Notes: generated from the letters alone by a model not told the origin. A stretch of DNA of 64,000 bases from Peribacillus sp. FSL H8-0477 (GCF_038002765.1 NZ_JBBODE010000001.1:806001-870000); one strand, 5' to 3'; shown: positions 25,316-34,450, counted from the first letter of the stretch. Made by a program: numbers and translations.

Positions 25316-25567
25316 TTGAATAATAATAATGAAATAATTGATATTTGTCATATAATAGATTTTGAAAAGATAGAAATTTATTATAACCAAGAAAATCAAA
25401 ATTGGCTTGTCGATTTTTCTCCTAATTATGGCGATTATATTACCGTTTTAATCCCTCCTATTTTTTATGCGAGAAAACCGAATCAAGAAGAAGTTAAAGG
25501 GACTGTCCAGTTAATCAATTTATTAGGCCAATATATACATAGAGTGCAAAAAGGAGTGATTAGTTAA
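25316..25567 (+). CDS. Probably 5'-truncated reading frame upstream of the aldehyde dehydrogenase gene
   Basis: The 83 residues from a TTG at 25316 look protein-like (YYNQENQNWLVDFSPNYGDY), but this TTG has no ribosome binding site. The frame stays open upstream to a TAA near 25255 (A S S S G H R E L A D before the TTG) with no better start. This suggests the front of the gene is missing. Its stop overlaps the aldehyde dehydrogenase start (TAATG), so the two were one operon. I do not recognise the family; calling it a gene or a fragment is uncertain. Confidence 0.4.
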   Translation: MNNNNEIIDICHIIDFEKIEIYYNQENQNWLVDFSPNYGDYITVLIPPIFYARKPNQEEVKGTVQLINLLGQYIHRVQKGVIS

Positions 25568-27042
25568 TGGAGAAGATGTTTATCAATGGGAAATGGCTCC
25601 ATTCAGTTAATAGAGAAACAAGAGATATTACTAATCCAGCAAATGGTGAAGTAATTACTAATGTAGCAGATGGATCAGAAGAGGATGTAAAATTAGCAAT
25701 AAATGCTGCTCGATCTGCATTTGATAAAGGTGAATGGACAGAAACAAGTGCTCGTTCAAGAGCTGATTTACTTTATAAAGTGGCTGATAAATTAACTAAT
25801 AGAGTTGAAGAGTTTGCTAAATTAGAAACATTAAATAACGGAAAGCCTTATAGGGAAGCTGAATATGATATTCAGGATGCAATCAATCAATTACAATATT
25901 TTGCAGGCCTTGCTACTAAACCAAAAGGACAAACTTTTGATGTACCAGAAGATATGCAGTCTATGGTTGTTCGAGAGCCGGTCGGTGTTGTAGGGCAGAT
26001 AATTCCATGGAATTATCCACTGGTAATGGCTGTCCAAAAAATCGCACCAGCAATTGCTGCAGGATGTACAATCGTTATTAAACCGGCTGAACACACTCCG
26101 CTTACATTAATTAAGCTATTTGAAATATTCGATGAAAGTGGATTTCCACCTGGTGTTGTTAATCTCGTTTTAGGTCCTGGAGCTACAGTCGGAGCTGAGC
26201 TCGTGCGTAATCCGAAAGTAGACAAAGTTGCTTTTACAGGAGGAACAGAAACCGGTATTCGAATTATGAAGAGTGCAGCGGAAACGATTAAAAAAGTAGG
26301 ACTTGAATTGGGTGGGAAATCTCCAAATATAGTATTCGCGGATGCAGATTTTGAAACAGCTGTTGATCACGCACTATACGCGATTTTCTCCAACCAAGGA
26401 CAAGTTTGTTCTGCTGGTTCACGTTTACTGTTAGAAAAGTCAATATATGATAAGTTCGTTCCAGAGTTGGTACGACGAGCACAAAAAATTAAGGTTGGAC
26501 CAGGATTAATGGAAGGTACTGAAATGGGACCGCTTATCAGTGAGAATCATATGAATCGAGTACTTAATTATATTGATATAGGAAAAAACGAAGGAGCTAC
26601 ATTGCTCTGTGGAGGATATAAACTAGAAGATGAAGAACTTTCAAGGGGATATTTTATTGCCCCGACCATTTTCACAGATACAACACCTGAAATGAGAATT
26701 GTTCAAGAAGAAATATTTGGTCCAGTTTTAGTTATACAAACTTTTGAAACTGAAGAAGAGGCTATTACTTTGGCTAATGGAACTAAATATGGTTTAGCAG
26801 GTGCAGTATTTACAGCAGATGGTTCAAAGGCATTACGTGTCATTCGTAAATTGCGCGCTGGAATTACATGGATTAATACCTATCATAATACATACAATGA
26901 AGCTCCTTGGAGTGGGTATAAACAAAGTGGGATTGGCAGGGAGCTAGGAACATACGGGTTTGAAGAATACTTAGAAACGAAACAAATAAATATTTCAATT
27001 CGTCCAAAGCCATCACACTGGTTTGGAAATGAAACTTCTTAA
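25567..27042 (+). CDS. Aldehyde dehydrogenase, betaine aldehyde dehydrogenase (GbsA)-like
   Basis: The 491-residue enzyme has the NAD(P)-dependent aldehyde dehydrogenase signatures: IIPWNYPL (near 143), GFPPGVVNLVLGPG, the catalytic Glu in LELGGKSPN (near 255), and the catalytic Cys in GQVCSAGSRL (near 288). The C-terminal part (APWSGYKQSGIGRELG) resembles B. subtilis GbsA, which oxidises betaine aldehyde to glycine betaine, but no choline transporter or gbsB alcohol dehydrogenase is adjacent, so the substrate is open. An AAAGGAG site precedes the start. By eye the gene is more A/T rich than its neighbours and lies at a rearranged junction, so acquisition or rearrangement is plausible. Confidence 0.9.
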   Translation: MEKMFINGKWLHSVNRETRDITNPANGEVITNVADGSEEDVKLAINAARSAFDKGEWTETSARSRADLLYKVADKLTNRVEEFAKLETLNNGKPYREAEYDIQDAINQLQYFAGLATKPKGQTFDVPEDMQSMVVREPVGVVGQIIPWNYPLVMAVQKIAPAIAAGCTIVIKPAEHTPLTLIKLFEIFDESGFPPGVVNLVLGPGATVGAELVRNPKVDKVAFTGGTETGIRIMKSAAETIKKVGLELGGKSPNIVFADADFETAVDHALYAIFSNQGQVCSAGSRLLLEKSIYDKFVPELVRRAQKIKVGPGLMEGTEMGPLISENHMNRVLNYIDIGKNEGATLLCGGYKLEDEELSRGYFIAPTIFTDTTPEMRIVQEEIFGPVLVIQTFETEEEAITLANGTKYGLAGAVFTADGSKALRVIRKLRAGITWINTYHNTYNEAPWSGYKQSGIGRELGTYGFEEYLETKQINISIRPKPSHWFGNETS

Positions 27043-27110
27043 ATATATACTTTAAGGAAGGGAAAATTTTCAAGACTAAAGACCAAAATCCCTATCGCAA
27101 CTTAAATCAA

Positions 27111-27146
27111 GACCCAAGTGAGGATTATTCACTTGGGTCTTTTCTC
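27111..27146 (+). terminator. Terminator of the aldehyde dehydrogenase gene
   Basis: GACCCAAGTGA and TCACTTGGGTC pair perfectly and are followed by TTTTCTC. Confidence 0.85.
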
Positions 27147-27175
27147 GGCCGTCGCATTGCACGAGGATTACATAA

Positions 27176-27210
27176 AAGGACTCCTGCATAAAATGCAGGA
27201 GTCCTTAGCT
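27176..27210. terminator. Terminator of the general stress protein gene
   Basis: AAGGACTCCTGCAT and ATGCAGGAGTCCTT form a perfect fourteen-pair stem with a 3-nt loop; TTTT follows on the minus strand, and a T-rich run follows a few bases later on the plus strand. Confidence 0.8.
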
Positions 27211-27216
27211 TTTTCG

Positions 27217-27648
27217 TTATACCCGATCCACAATGATTAATATTTTTCCGTTGTTTACATCTTCTTCATAACGGCTTGCTTCTTCTGATGTGAGACCAGC
27301 GTTTTTAAATGCTCCGGACAAACCGCCGCCGACAACAGATCCAGCTGCTGCCCCGCCGAGCGTTGCGATGATTGGTCCTGCTGCTAACAATGGTCCGATT
27401 CCTGGAATAGCAAAACTGCTCATACCGACCAGCAAGCCCGTTAAGCCAATAGCTCCGCCTGTAGCTGCACCAGCGACTAGGCCATCTCCTGTTGTCGTTG
27501 TTACGTCATCAGCAGCTTCTTCAAGCTTTTTAGCGTTCTTTGCTACAATGGATATATCGTCTGTCTTGTATCCTTTATTCTTTAACTCTTCTAATCCAGC
27601 AAGTGCTTGTTCTTCTGTATCATATACGTTTATGGTATGAATTGACAT
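27217..27648 (-). CDS. General stress protein of the YflT/17M type
   Basis: The 143-residue protein has an N-terminal alpha/beta domain (TINVYDTEEQALAGLEELK) found in general stress protein 17M/YflT, then a Gly/Ala-rich hydrophobic hairpin (about residues 57-112) that could insert into or touch a membrane, and a short acidic end (EVNNGKILIIVD-like). The function is unknown; B. subtilis relatives belong to the sigmaB regulon. A sigmaB-like promoter is visible upstream, and an AAAAGGAG ribosome binding site precedes the ATG. Confidence 0.8.
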   Translation of the reverse strand: MSIHTINVYDTEEQALAGLEELKNKGYKTDDISIVAKNAKKLEEAADDVTTTTGDGLVAGAATGGAIGLTGLLVGMSSFAIPGIGPLLAAGPIIATLGGAAAGSVVGGGLSGAFKNAGLTSEEASRYEEDVNNGKILIIVDRV

Positions 27649-27688
27649 ATTTATCTATCTCCTTTTTAAGTAGGTATCTACTAAATAC

Positions 27689-27714
27689 GTACCCAGGAAA
27701 CAGCTGCCGTAACC
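27689..27714 (-). promoter_or_regulatory. sigmaB-like promoter of the general stress protein gene
   Basis: On the minus strand GGTTAC (27709-27714) and GGGTAC (27689-27694) are 14 nt apart; the consensus is GTTTAA-N13-15-GGGTAT. The match is 4/6 and 5/6, in the right place for this gene family. Confidence 0.5.
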
Positions 27715-27737
27715 TTCCATAAACACCCATCAGCACA

Positions 27738-28985
27738 TTACTCGCGGATTTGTCCCGTACCATACACCAAATATTTACTTGACGTCATAGCCTGAAGTCC
27801 CATCGGTCCACGTGCATGAAGTTTCTGTGTACTGATCCCGATTTCAGCACCATACCCAAATTCAAACCCGTCAGTAAAACGAGTGGAAGCGTTATGATAA
27901 ACAGCAGCCGCATCAACATTTTGTAAAAAGCGCGCTGCGTTACGTTGATCGTTCGTAATGATGGCTTCGGAATGTTTGGTTCCATATTGATTAATATGTT
28001 CTACGGCTTCTGCCGTATCTTTGACTACCTTAATGCTGATGGCAAGTGCTAAGTACTCTGAACCCCAGTCTTCTTCGCTTGCTAATTTAGCTTCTGGCAA
28101 GACTTTGCATATGGCGTGATCACCAAAAATCTCAACGTCTTTATTTACGAGAGATGTTAAAAGCTCCGCTCCATGCTTATTAAACCAGTTTTCATGGATC
28201 AACAAGCTCTCTATTGCATTACAAACAGATGGGCGCTGTGTTTTGCCATTTACAACAATTCGTTCAGCCATAGTTGGTTCTGCACTTTCATCAATATAAA
28301 TATGACAATTTCCTGCGCCCGTCTCAAGAACAGGTACCGTTGATTCTCTAACTACTGTATCAATTAAGTTTTTGCCGCCCCTTGGGATGAGGACATCTAA
28401 ATACTCTTTTAGGTGGAATAACTCTTTAGCGGTTTCCCTGCTTGTATCTTCAATCAACTGGACAGCGTCAACGGGAAGTTCTGTTTTACTCAACGCCTTG
28501 TGAATGGATGTAACTAGTGCCTTATTCGAGTAAAGGGCAGAAGAACTACCGCGAAGGATGACCGCATTCCCGGTTTTAAGCGATAAGGTTGCCGCATCAA
28601 CTGTCACATTAGGGCGTGCTTCGTAAATCATTCCTATTACGCCAAGCGGCACCCGCGTTTTCTTTATAAGCAGTCCATTCTCTTTTTCAATCGTTTCAAG
28701 CGTCTCCCCAATTGGGTCTGGCAGCTCTGTGAGAAGGTTGATCGCCGAAGCCATATCTTTAATCCGCTTTTCGGTCAGCAAAATTCTGTCCAAAACAGAT
28801 GAGGTAAACCCTTTTGCTTTTCCCGCTTCTAGATCTTTACTATTTTCATGTAAAATAATTTCTTGATCTTCTATTAGTTGTGAAGCAATGCTTTTCAATG
28901 CAAGATCCTTTGCTTCAGATGACATGCCGATTAATTGAAAACTTGCAGCCTTTGCAGCACGACCCTTTTCCATTATTTCGCTCAT
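27738..28985 (-). CDS. proA: Gamma-glutamyl phosphate reductase
   Basis: ProA reduces glutamyl-5-phosphate to glutamate-5-semialdehyde with NADPH in proline synthesis. The 415 residues show [13 protein letters not shown] (near 117), [12 protein letters not shown], the catalytic cysteine in RPSVCNAIE (near 255) and the ending [25 protein letters not shown] precedes the start. It lies 1 nt downstream of proB and shares its T-box leader. Confidence 0.96.
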   Translation of the reverse strand: MSEIMEKGRAAKAASFQLIGMSSEAKDLALKSIASQLIEDQEIILHENSKDLEAGKAKGFTSSVLDRILLTEKRIKDMASAINLLTELPDPIGETLETIEKENGLLIKKTRVPLGVIGMIYEARPNVTVDAATLSLKTGNAVILRGSSSALYSNKALVTSIHKALSKTELPVDAVQLIEDTSRETAKELFHLKEYLDVLIPRGGKNLIDTVVRESTVPVLETGAGNCHIYIDESAEPTMAERIVVNGKTQRPSVCNAIESLLIHENWFNKHGAELLTSLVNKDVEIFGDHAICKVLPEAKLASEEDWGSEYLALAISIKVVKDTAEAVEHINQYGTKHSEAIITNDQRNAARFLQNVDAAAVYHNASTRFTDGFEFGYGAEIGISTQKLHARGPMGLQAMTSSKYLVYGTGQIRE

Positions 28986-28986
28986 C

Positions 28987-30087
28987 CTATTCCCTCCCCG
29001 CTATTTTTACCCATTTATCTCTGTGAATGACTTCTACGATTGGATAGTGCAGATCTTTACTCCGTTTCCCCATCGCCTTCATTAATTCACTATCGGAGTA
29101 TGCCACCTCACCCTTTCCGAGCAGTCCTGTTGACCCGTATACCTCTACCACATCTCCCGGGATAAAGGAGCCCTGCAGCTGATATATTCCTGCTGGCAGC
29201 AAGCTGCTTCCACAACTCACAAGTGCATGCTCTGCACCTTCATCAACAAATAATTTTCCAGCTACCTTTGAATGCAGTGAAATCCATTGCTTTCGGTTTG
29301 TAACGGCAGACATCACAGCTTGGCCGATATACGTCCCGTCACCCAAGCCCTCCATTATATCAATGAGCTTATGTTTGCCGCTTCCCGTTCCAATAAAGAC
29401 TTTCACACCTAGAGACATTGCCGTTTGAGCGGCCGTCAATTTAGATTTCATACCGCCAGTGCCTACTTTTGAACCTGACCCTTTCGCCATTTCCATCATG
29501 TTATCGGTAATTTCTGAAAGATAATCAAATTTTTTCGCCGCTGGATTCGTAAGAGGATTTGAATCATACACCCCGTTTATATCTGTTAAAATCACTAGCT
29601 GATCTGCATGGACTAAGCCGCTGACAAGAGCAGAAAGCATGTCATTATCACCAAATGTAAGCTCAGCAATGGATACCGTATCATTTTCATTTACAATCGG
29701 TAAGATGCCTCTCTCCAGTAATTCGGTCAGGGTTGCATAGGCATTTTTATATCGGTCCTGACTGGAAAAATCATTTCTGGTTAACAGGATTTGAGCGGGA
29801 ATAATACCAAACTGACTAAATTGCTCTGTATAAGATTGAATAAGTAAACTCTGCCCTACTGCTGCTGCCGCTTGTTTCCCTTTTAATGTAACTGGGCGCG
29901 ATGAATAACCTAATTTCCTAAATCCCGTAGCCACTGCACCAGAGGAAACCATTAAGACTTCATACCCTGCTTGACGCAGCTCCGCAACCGCCTTGATATG
30001 ATCAATAAATTTTTCTTGATCGATTTCTCCTTTACTATTCGTTAATGAGCTGCTGCCAATTTTTATTACAATCCGCTTATTTTCCAA
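28987..30087 (-). CDS. proB: Glutamate 5-kinase with PUA domain
   Basis: ProB phosphorylates glutamate, the feedback-regulated first step of proline synthesis. I chose the TTG at 30087, 8-9 nt after GGAGGAAAT, giving 367 residues, close to B. subtilis ProB; upstream in-frame codons overlap the leader terminator region. The kinase domain has [25 protein letters not shown] and GTGGMKSKL. The last 100 residues are a PUA domain. It is the first gene of proBA. Confidence 0.94.
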   Translation of the reverse strand: MENKRIVIKIGSSSLTNSKGEIDQEKFIDHIKAVAELRQAGYEVLMVSSGAVATGFRKLGYSSRPVTLKGKQAAAAVGQSLLIQSYTEQFSQFGIIPAQILLTRNDFSSQDRYKNAYATLTELLERGILPIVNENDTVSIAELTFGDNDMLSALVSGLVHADQLVILTDINGVYDSNPLTNPAAKKFDYLSEITDNMMEMAKGSGSKVGTGGMKSKLTAAQTAMSLGVKVFIGTGSGKHKLIDIMEGLGDGTYIGQAVMSAVTNRKQWISLHSKVAGKLFVDEGAEHALVSCGSSLLPAGIYQLQGSFIPGDVVEVYGSTGLLGKGEVAYSDSELMKAMGKRSKDLHYPIVEVIHRDKWVKIAGRE

Positions 30088-30134
30088 AACGATTTCCTCC
30101 AAGTCTAAAAACACCAATTTATCCTTTTTTAGGT

Positions 30135-30388
30135 ACAAAAATAACCCTATTCATCCTTATGAAAGGACGAAAAGAGTTTTTCCGTGGTACCACCTTAATT
30201 GAACGCAGACTTCCTGCATCCCACTTTACCTATAACGCAGGCAGCGCCCAGATTTTTAATCTGAGACTCAAGAAGCAGGTTCTGCATCCTTTTTTGTGGC
30301 GGGTCTTTCAGCATTTAACACCGCTCTCTGTCACAACAGGACATGCATACTAATCTTCCTTCAACATTCGGTCAATTATATTGTACAT
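30135..30388 (-). promoter_or_regulatory. Proline-specific T-box leader of proBA
   Basis: The minus strand carries the T-box core GGTGGTACCACGG (30182-30194). In the stem I specifier loop, the 5' side holds AGTA (30348-30351) and the 3' side GAACCTGC, so the specifier codon is CCT (30277-30279), proline. Downstream, ACTCTTTTCGTCC pairs with GGATGAATAGGGT and ends in ATTTTTG: the leader terminator (30135-30177). Uncharged tRNA-Pro should stabilise the antiterminator and turn on proBA. B. subtilis proBA is known to use a T-box. Confidence 0.92.
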
Positions 30389-30389
30389 T

Positions 30390-30418
30390 ATCGTACAAAA
30401 TATCATCCGGTATGTCAA
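30390..30418 (-). promoter_or_regulatory. proBA promoter
   Basis: Minus strand TTGACA (30413-30418) and TACGAT (30390-30395) are 17 nt apart. A TATAAT-like sequence lies a little downstream without a good -35. Confidence 0.55.
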
Positions 30419-30458
30419 TATCTGTTGCTGCTTAAAAATCAAAAAATTTGCAATGATG

Positions 30459-31445
30459 TCATCCACCTAAAACTCGATCGATTTGGATATCTTTTTGAAA
30501 ACGCAGGTCGATGATTTGATTATCACTTTGTATTAAGGAATTTATTGGATCATAAGGATCAATCATGATTATGCGTCCAATTCTCTGATTGGTTAAGAGG
30601 ACTTCTTTTCCTACCAGCGACTTCATGATTTTGTTTAAGAAAATAAGTAACAAGGATGGATCAAACGTTCCGAAAACATCCTCTTTCATTTGCTTAATTA
30701 CTTTATAAAATGGCATAGCATCATGATAGACACGTTTAGAGGACATCGCATGGAACACATCTGCAATCGCCACAATTTTAGCATAAAGGTGGGTGTTAGC
30801 TCCTTTTAACTGTAAGGGATAGCCTCCGCCATTCTCTCGCTCATGATGCTGTAAGGCAGTTAACGCAATACTTGGGGGCAGATTGGGAATTTTCTTTAAC
30901 AAACTATATCCGAACACTGTATGCTGCTTAACTTGTTCATATTCTGCTGCTGTCAATTTCCCAGGTTTATGCAAAATCTCCTCTTTCACCATCATCTTCC
31001 CGACATCATGAAGAGTCGCAGCAAGTGTCAGTTCAGACAATTCCTGTTCCGTAAGTCCTGCCCATTTCCCAATATAAGCGGCTATCACCCCGACACAAAT
31101 ATTATGCCTATAGGTGTATTCATCTCGTTGTTTCATCTCATCGTATAAAAAAAATACATGAGGAAATTCTGCTGCTTGACTGATGATTGGGATAATATCA
31201 TGTTTAATCGCAGCAATAGGTACGTTTCCTGTCCATTTTACCGTTTTAAAAATATCACGTAATTGGTGGGTTGCTTCTTCAACTTTTAGTGTAATCTCTG
31301 CAATTCGTTCTTTTAAACTTCTAGAATGACCGTTCATCGAGATGGAAGGCAATTCCTGTGGTTTCATGGTTAATTTAGCTATCAATAAATCGATATCAGA
31401 TATCGAGAGTGGTACGCCATGGTTACTAAGGGTTTGGTTAGTCAT
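30459..31445 (-). CDS. HD-GYP domain protein, probable c-di-GMP phosphodiesterase
   Basis: HD-GYP enzymes break down cyclic di-GMP. The 328-residue product from ATG 31445 (AGGAG, 5 nt) has an N-terminal helical region of about 115 residues and then the HD-GYP core: HNICVGVIAAYIG, ATLHDVGKMMV (near 148), HTVFGYSLLKK and HHERENGGGYPLQL (near 213). The family motif is HHExxDGxGYP; here the Asp is Asn, so activity should be tested. The last 60 residues form a PilZ-like or other small beta domain (GKEVLLTNQRIGRIIMID). No membrane helix is seen. It is divergent from nothing and lies downstream of ypeQ on the same strand. Confidence 0.85.
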   Translation of the reverse strand: MTNQTLSNHGVPLSISDIDLLIAKLTMKPQELPSISMNGHSRSLKERIAEITLKVEEATHQLRDIFKTVKWTGNVPIAAIKHDIIPIISQAAEFPHVFFLYDEMKQRDEYTYRHNICVGVIAAYIGKWAGLTEQELSELTLAATLHDVGKMMVKEEILHKPGKLTAAEYEQVKQHTVFGYSLLKKIPNLPPSIALTALQHHERENGGGYPLQLKGANTHLYAKIVAIADVFHAMSSKRVYHDAMPFYKVIKQMKEDVFGTFDPSLLLIFLNKIMKSLVGKEVLLTNQRIGRIIMIDPYDPINSLIQSDNQIIDLRFQKDIQIDRVLGG

Positions 31446-31538
31446 TAGCACTCCTCTTTCATGGTGCTTTTTTTAACAATAATAACAAAAATTAGTAATT
31501 AATGTAACTAAAATTTATTAATTCCCCTCGGTCTAACC

Positions 31539-31718
31539 TTAACCGCCTAATTTATTGCCTATCATCTTTAACTTTTCGCCTACCGTACATTCAGAAATAC
31601 AAAATTTATGAGCGTACCGTTTACCTTTTTCCTTTTTAAAATGCTTATATACAAAGCAATCTTTACAATCAAAGGAAAAGATGTCCTCTACTTCATCAAA
31701 ATATTTTTTTCGTTCCAT
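31539..31718 (-). CDS. ypeQ: Small zinc-finger protein YpeQ
   Basis: The 59-residue product starts at ATG 31718; AAGGAG lies 12 nt upstream, a little far. It has Cys-xx-Cys (CKDC, 18-21), then CISEC (40-44), a four-cysteine zinc site, and is otherwise basic. The frame is open further upstream to the end of the RNase H gene, but without another ATG. In B. subtilis ypeQ sits beside ypeP, as here. The function is unknown; nucleic-acid binding is plausible. Confidence 0.72.
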   Translation of the reverse strand: MERKKYFDEVEDIFSFDCKDCFVYKHFKKEKGKRYAHKFCISECTVGEKLKMIGNKLGG

Positions 31719-31746
31719 TTGTCGTTCAAACTCCTTCTGCTCGTAC

Positions 31747-32424
31747 TTAATCAGTCTCCCTGCTATTTGCAGTCAGGTTAAATTTACTGCTGATTTCTTC
31801 TCCATTCAGGGCTTGAGTAGCCAATTTATCAGCTTCCGTGTTTTCTTTTCTTCCAATAGGTTCAAATACTGGGATAATTCCGAGCTGTTTCAGCTTATTT
31901 TCAATCCGATCGAGCCACTGGTTTAATACTTCTTCGAAACAGGCCCATTCACCGGAAAGCTGGTTAAGGACTACCTGAGAGTCTCCTTTAAAGGTAACAC
32001 TCTGGTGACGAACACCTAATTCCTCAAGCTGTGTCACTGCCTCATAAAAAGCAGCATATTCTGCTTCATTATTCGTATCAAGCTCTTGCAGCAGACGATT
32101 TATTCTTACTCTCCATTGCTCTTTTCCTTGTCGATAGTAGATAACAACGCCAAGTCCGGACAATTTAGAGTTTTTTTGATAGCCTCCATCAAAGTATACG
32201 GTGGCTTCTTGGGGTTCTTCTTCCACTTTGGCAAGTAATTTCTTCAGTTCTTTCTTTGACCAGGTAGTGCCCAGTTCATCACTTACTTCGACTTCTTTCA
32301 TTCTTCCTGCTTTTTCAAGATCATCAATAATCGTTAAGGCATCTTGTGCATCCATCCATTCAGAAGTAAAAACTGCGTTTGGTTTTCTTGCTGCACCGTA
32401 TTTCCAATGCATGATTACCTTCAT
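31747..32424 (-). CDS. ypeP: RNase H-like protein YpeP
   Basis: The 225-residue protein has a distinct N-terminal 70 residues followed by an RNase HI fold. The four acidic catalytic residues are in VYFDGGYQ, NNEAEYAAF, KGDSQVV and EADKLA, so it looks catalytically competent for cutting RNA in RNA-DNA hybrids. A strong AAGGAGTTACTC precedes the ATG. The N-terminal region resembles the reverse-transcriptase-associated RNase H group of Bacillus YpeP; its role is unknown. It is divergent to another RNase H gene 167 nt away. Confidence 0.85.
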   Translation of the reverse strand: MKVIMHWKYGAARKPNAVFTSEWMDAQDALTIIDDLEKAGRMKEVEVSDELGTTWSKKELKKLLAKVEEEPQEATVYFDGGYQKNSKLSGLGVVIYYRQGKEQWRVRINRLLQELDTNNEAEYAAFYEAVTQLEELGVRHQSVTFKGDSQVVLNQLSGEWACFEEVLNQWLDRIENKLKQLGIIPVFEPIGRKENTEADKLATQALNGEEISSKFNLTANSRETD

Positions 32425-32591
32425 ATTGAGTAACTCCTTAACTATATTTTTCGTACCTATTTTCCGTCTTAGCGTCTATACTATTTAGTGTATAAAAAAA
32501 TCAATTAAAAATCCATTTACTCTCTATTTAGTATAGCAGAGAGTGCGTATTATTAAACAACGCGTACATGATAACAGCAGGAGGCGTAAGT

Positions 32592-32993
32592 ATGATTGAG
32601 GTATATATTGATGGTGCTAGTGCAGGGAATCCAGGTCCAAGCGGGGCTGGAATTTTCATCAATAATAATGGAGATGTACACCGGCATTCGATCCCGCTTG
32701 GCAGTCTAGAAAATCATGAAGCAGAATATCAAGCTCTCATACATGGGTTAAAAATTTGTCTGCGCCATGAGTACAAAGTGGTTTCATTCCGGACCGATTC
32801 GCAGTTAATTTCTCAGGCCGTTGAAAAAGAATTTGTAAAAAACAAACGATATTCACCATTGCTTTCCGAAGCGCTTGAGTTAGCTGAACAGTTTGACCTG
32901 TTCTTTCTGAAATGGATTCCTAGTTCAGAAAATAAGGCAGCAGACCAATTAGCCAGACGAGCCATTCGTTTGAACGAAGGAAATGAAGAATGA
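32592..32993 (+). CDS. RNase HI-family protein (YpdQ type)
   Basis: The ATG at 32592 is preceded by GCAGGAGGCG and gives 133 residues; upstream in-frame codons are not used. The RNase HI fold is complete: VYIDGASAGNPGPSG with Asp at residue 6, ENHEAEYQAL, RTDSQLI and KAADQLARRA. B. subtilis YpdQ has the same size and has been reported as inactive, whereas all four acidic positions are present here. The stop overlaps the EamA gene start by 4 nt. Confidence 0.85.
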   Translation: MIEVYIDGASAGNPGPSGAGIFINNNGDVHRHSIPLGSLENHEAEYQALIHGLKICLRHEYKVVSFRTDSQLISQAVEKEFVKNKRYSPLLSEALELAEQFDLFFLKWIPSSENKAADQLARRAIRLNEGNEE

Positions 32994-33907
32994 AGAAACA
33001 GTATTTAGCCGACGTTAGTTTACTGTTGGTCGTATTTATTTGGGGAGCTACTTTTGTTATGGTACAAGATGCCCTAGCCTTCCTTAAACCATTCAGCTTT
33101 AATGCAGCACGCTTTTTTATTGCTTCGCTTACTCTCTTAGCAGGGTATTTGTTAGTTGCTCACAAAAAGAAAGATAAAGTTTGGACCAAACCACTTATCC
33201 TATCCGGAATCAAAATTGGAATCTGGCTGTTTCTAGGGTATGCCTTTCAAACCACTGGTCTACTGTATACAACACCTGCTAAAGCAGGTTTTATCACAGG
33301 GCTGAGCGTTGTCCTTGTGCCAATGTTTTCATTGCTTCTGTTAAATCAAAAAATTCCCGTACAAGCGGTCGCTGGAATTGTTCTAGCTGCCATCGGTTTA
33401 TATTTAATGACAATGGGAGGACCTTCTTCTCTCTCTATTGGTGATGTTCTCGTCTTTTTCTGTGCTGTTAGTTTTGCCATGCAGATTATTACGACAGCCG
33501 CATACGCAAAACTATATAATGCCTTACCCTTAACCATTATTCAACTGATAACCGTCGCTGTATTATCCACCGTATCGGCTCTATTATTCGAGGATACATC
33601 TGTATTTCTTACTCCTAGTATTATGCTGCGAGCGGAAGTATTATCAGCTTTGTTAGTCACATCTTTACTCGCCACAGCTTTTGCTTTTTTTGCTCAAACA
33701 CATTTTCAAGCAAAAACCTCACCAACCAGGGTGGCATTAATTTATGCGTTGGAACCGGTATTTGCTGCATTAACCTCATATGTACTGATTAACGAACAAT
33801 TAACGAAAGCTGCGATTACTGGATGTGTATTGATCTTAATCGGTATGGTCACGGCAGAGTTCCCTTTTAAACGCAAAAAAGCCGAACCCATCGATTCAGC
33901 TGCTTAA
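32990..33907 (+). CDS. EamA/DMT family transporter
   Basis: The 305 residues form about ten hydrophobic helices in two EamA repeats (first about 10-145, second about 155-295), with LVVFIWGATFVMV at the start and ALIYALEPVFAALTS in the second repeat, hallmarks of drug/metabolite transporters such as YdeK or RhaT-like exporters. The substrate cannot be read from sequence. The ATG overlaps the RNase H stop (ATGA), suggesting cotranslation, although no functional link is evident. Confidence 0.85.
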   Translation: MKKQYLADVSLLLVVFIWGATFVMVQDALAFLKPFSFNAARFFIASLTLLAGYLLVAHKKKDKVWTKPLILSGIKIGIWLFLGYAFQTTGLLYTTPAKAGFITGLSVVLVPMFSLLLLNQKIPVQAVAGIVLAAIGLYLMTMGGPSSLSIGDVLVFFCAVSFAMQIITTAAYAKLYNALPLTIIQLITVAVLSTVSALLFEDTSVFLTPSIMLRAEVLSALLVTSLLATAFAFFAQTHFQAKTSPTRVALIYALEPVFAALTSYVLINEQLTKAAITGCVLILIGMVTAEFPFKRKKAEPIDSAA

Positions 33908-33917
33908 CCACCTTGCA

Positions 33918-34187
33918 TTAGCTCAATAATCCAAGCTCCCGGGCATACGCTTCCGCCTGGGGTTTGTTCGTAATATTTTTTTGCTTTAAATTTTCAAGTA
34001 AAGATACATAAAAACTGCCATCAAAATTCTTTTGAGCTTTTAACGTAATTTCGATCGCAATGTTAACAAGAATATCACTCGCTTCTGTATAACGTTTACC
34101 AAAGAAAATAAAACCGATGGCATCTTCACCAAATGTAAAGCCTTTCGTTTCCAAAAAAGAAACATACTCTTCTACTGAATAGTCCAC
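33918..34187 (-). CDS. Small conserved Bacillus protein, possibly DUF6123
   Basis: GTG at 34187 follows AAAGGAGGACAG by 6 nt and encodes 89 residues. The start (YSVEEYVSFLETKGF) and GFIFFGKRYTEASDILV recall the Bacillus DUF6123 family found beside ypcP/sspL, though I cannot verify that. Helical, soluble, no known motif. It is divergent to sspL. Confidence 0.65.
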   Translation of the reverse strand: MDYSVEEYVSFLETKGFTFGEDAIGFIFFGKRYTEASDILVNIAIEITLKAQKNFDGSFYVSLLENLKQKNITNKPQAEAYARELGLLS

Positions 34188-34321
34188 AAATCTGTCCTCC
34201 TTTGCAGCTATTTCCTCCTACATATTACCTTATCTAACCGTTTTTGCCTATTAATTTATCGACAAATTTCGCATTCGATACACATTTCTTGTAAATAGTA
34301 AGTACTGAGGAGGTGTCTATC

Positions 34322-34450
34322 ATGCCTAAACATAAAAATCGCGGCAATAAAAGCAGAAGCGGAGTCCCGCCGCAAGGAAATATCCAAGGTGACACTAGTC
34401 CAAAAAGCGAATTAGAAAACAAAGCTAAATATTCCAATACGAAAAGATAG
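34322..34450 (+). CDS. sspL: Small acid-soluble spore protein SspL
   Basis: SspL is a minor SASP made in the forespore. The 42-residue product has exactly the B. subtilis SspL length and matching landmarks: GVPPQGNIQGD and the ending ELENKAKYSNTKR. AGGAGGTG lies 6 nt before the ATG. It is next to ypcP, as in B. subtilis. A sigmaG promoter is expected but I could not assign one confidently. It indicates a spore former. Confidence 0.88.
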   Translation: MPKHKNRGNKSRSGVPPQGNIQGDTSPKSELENKAKYSNTKR

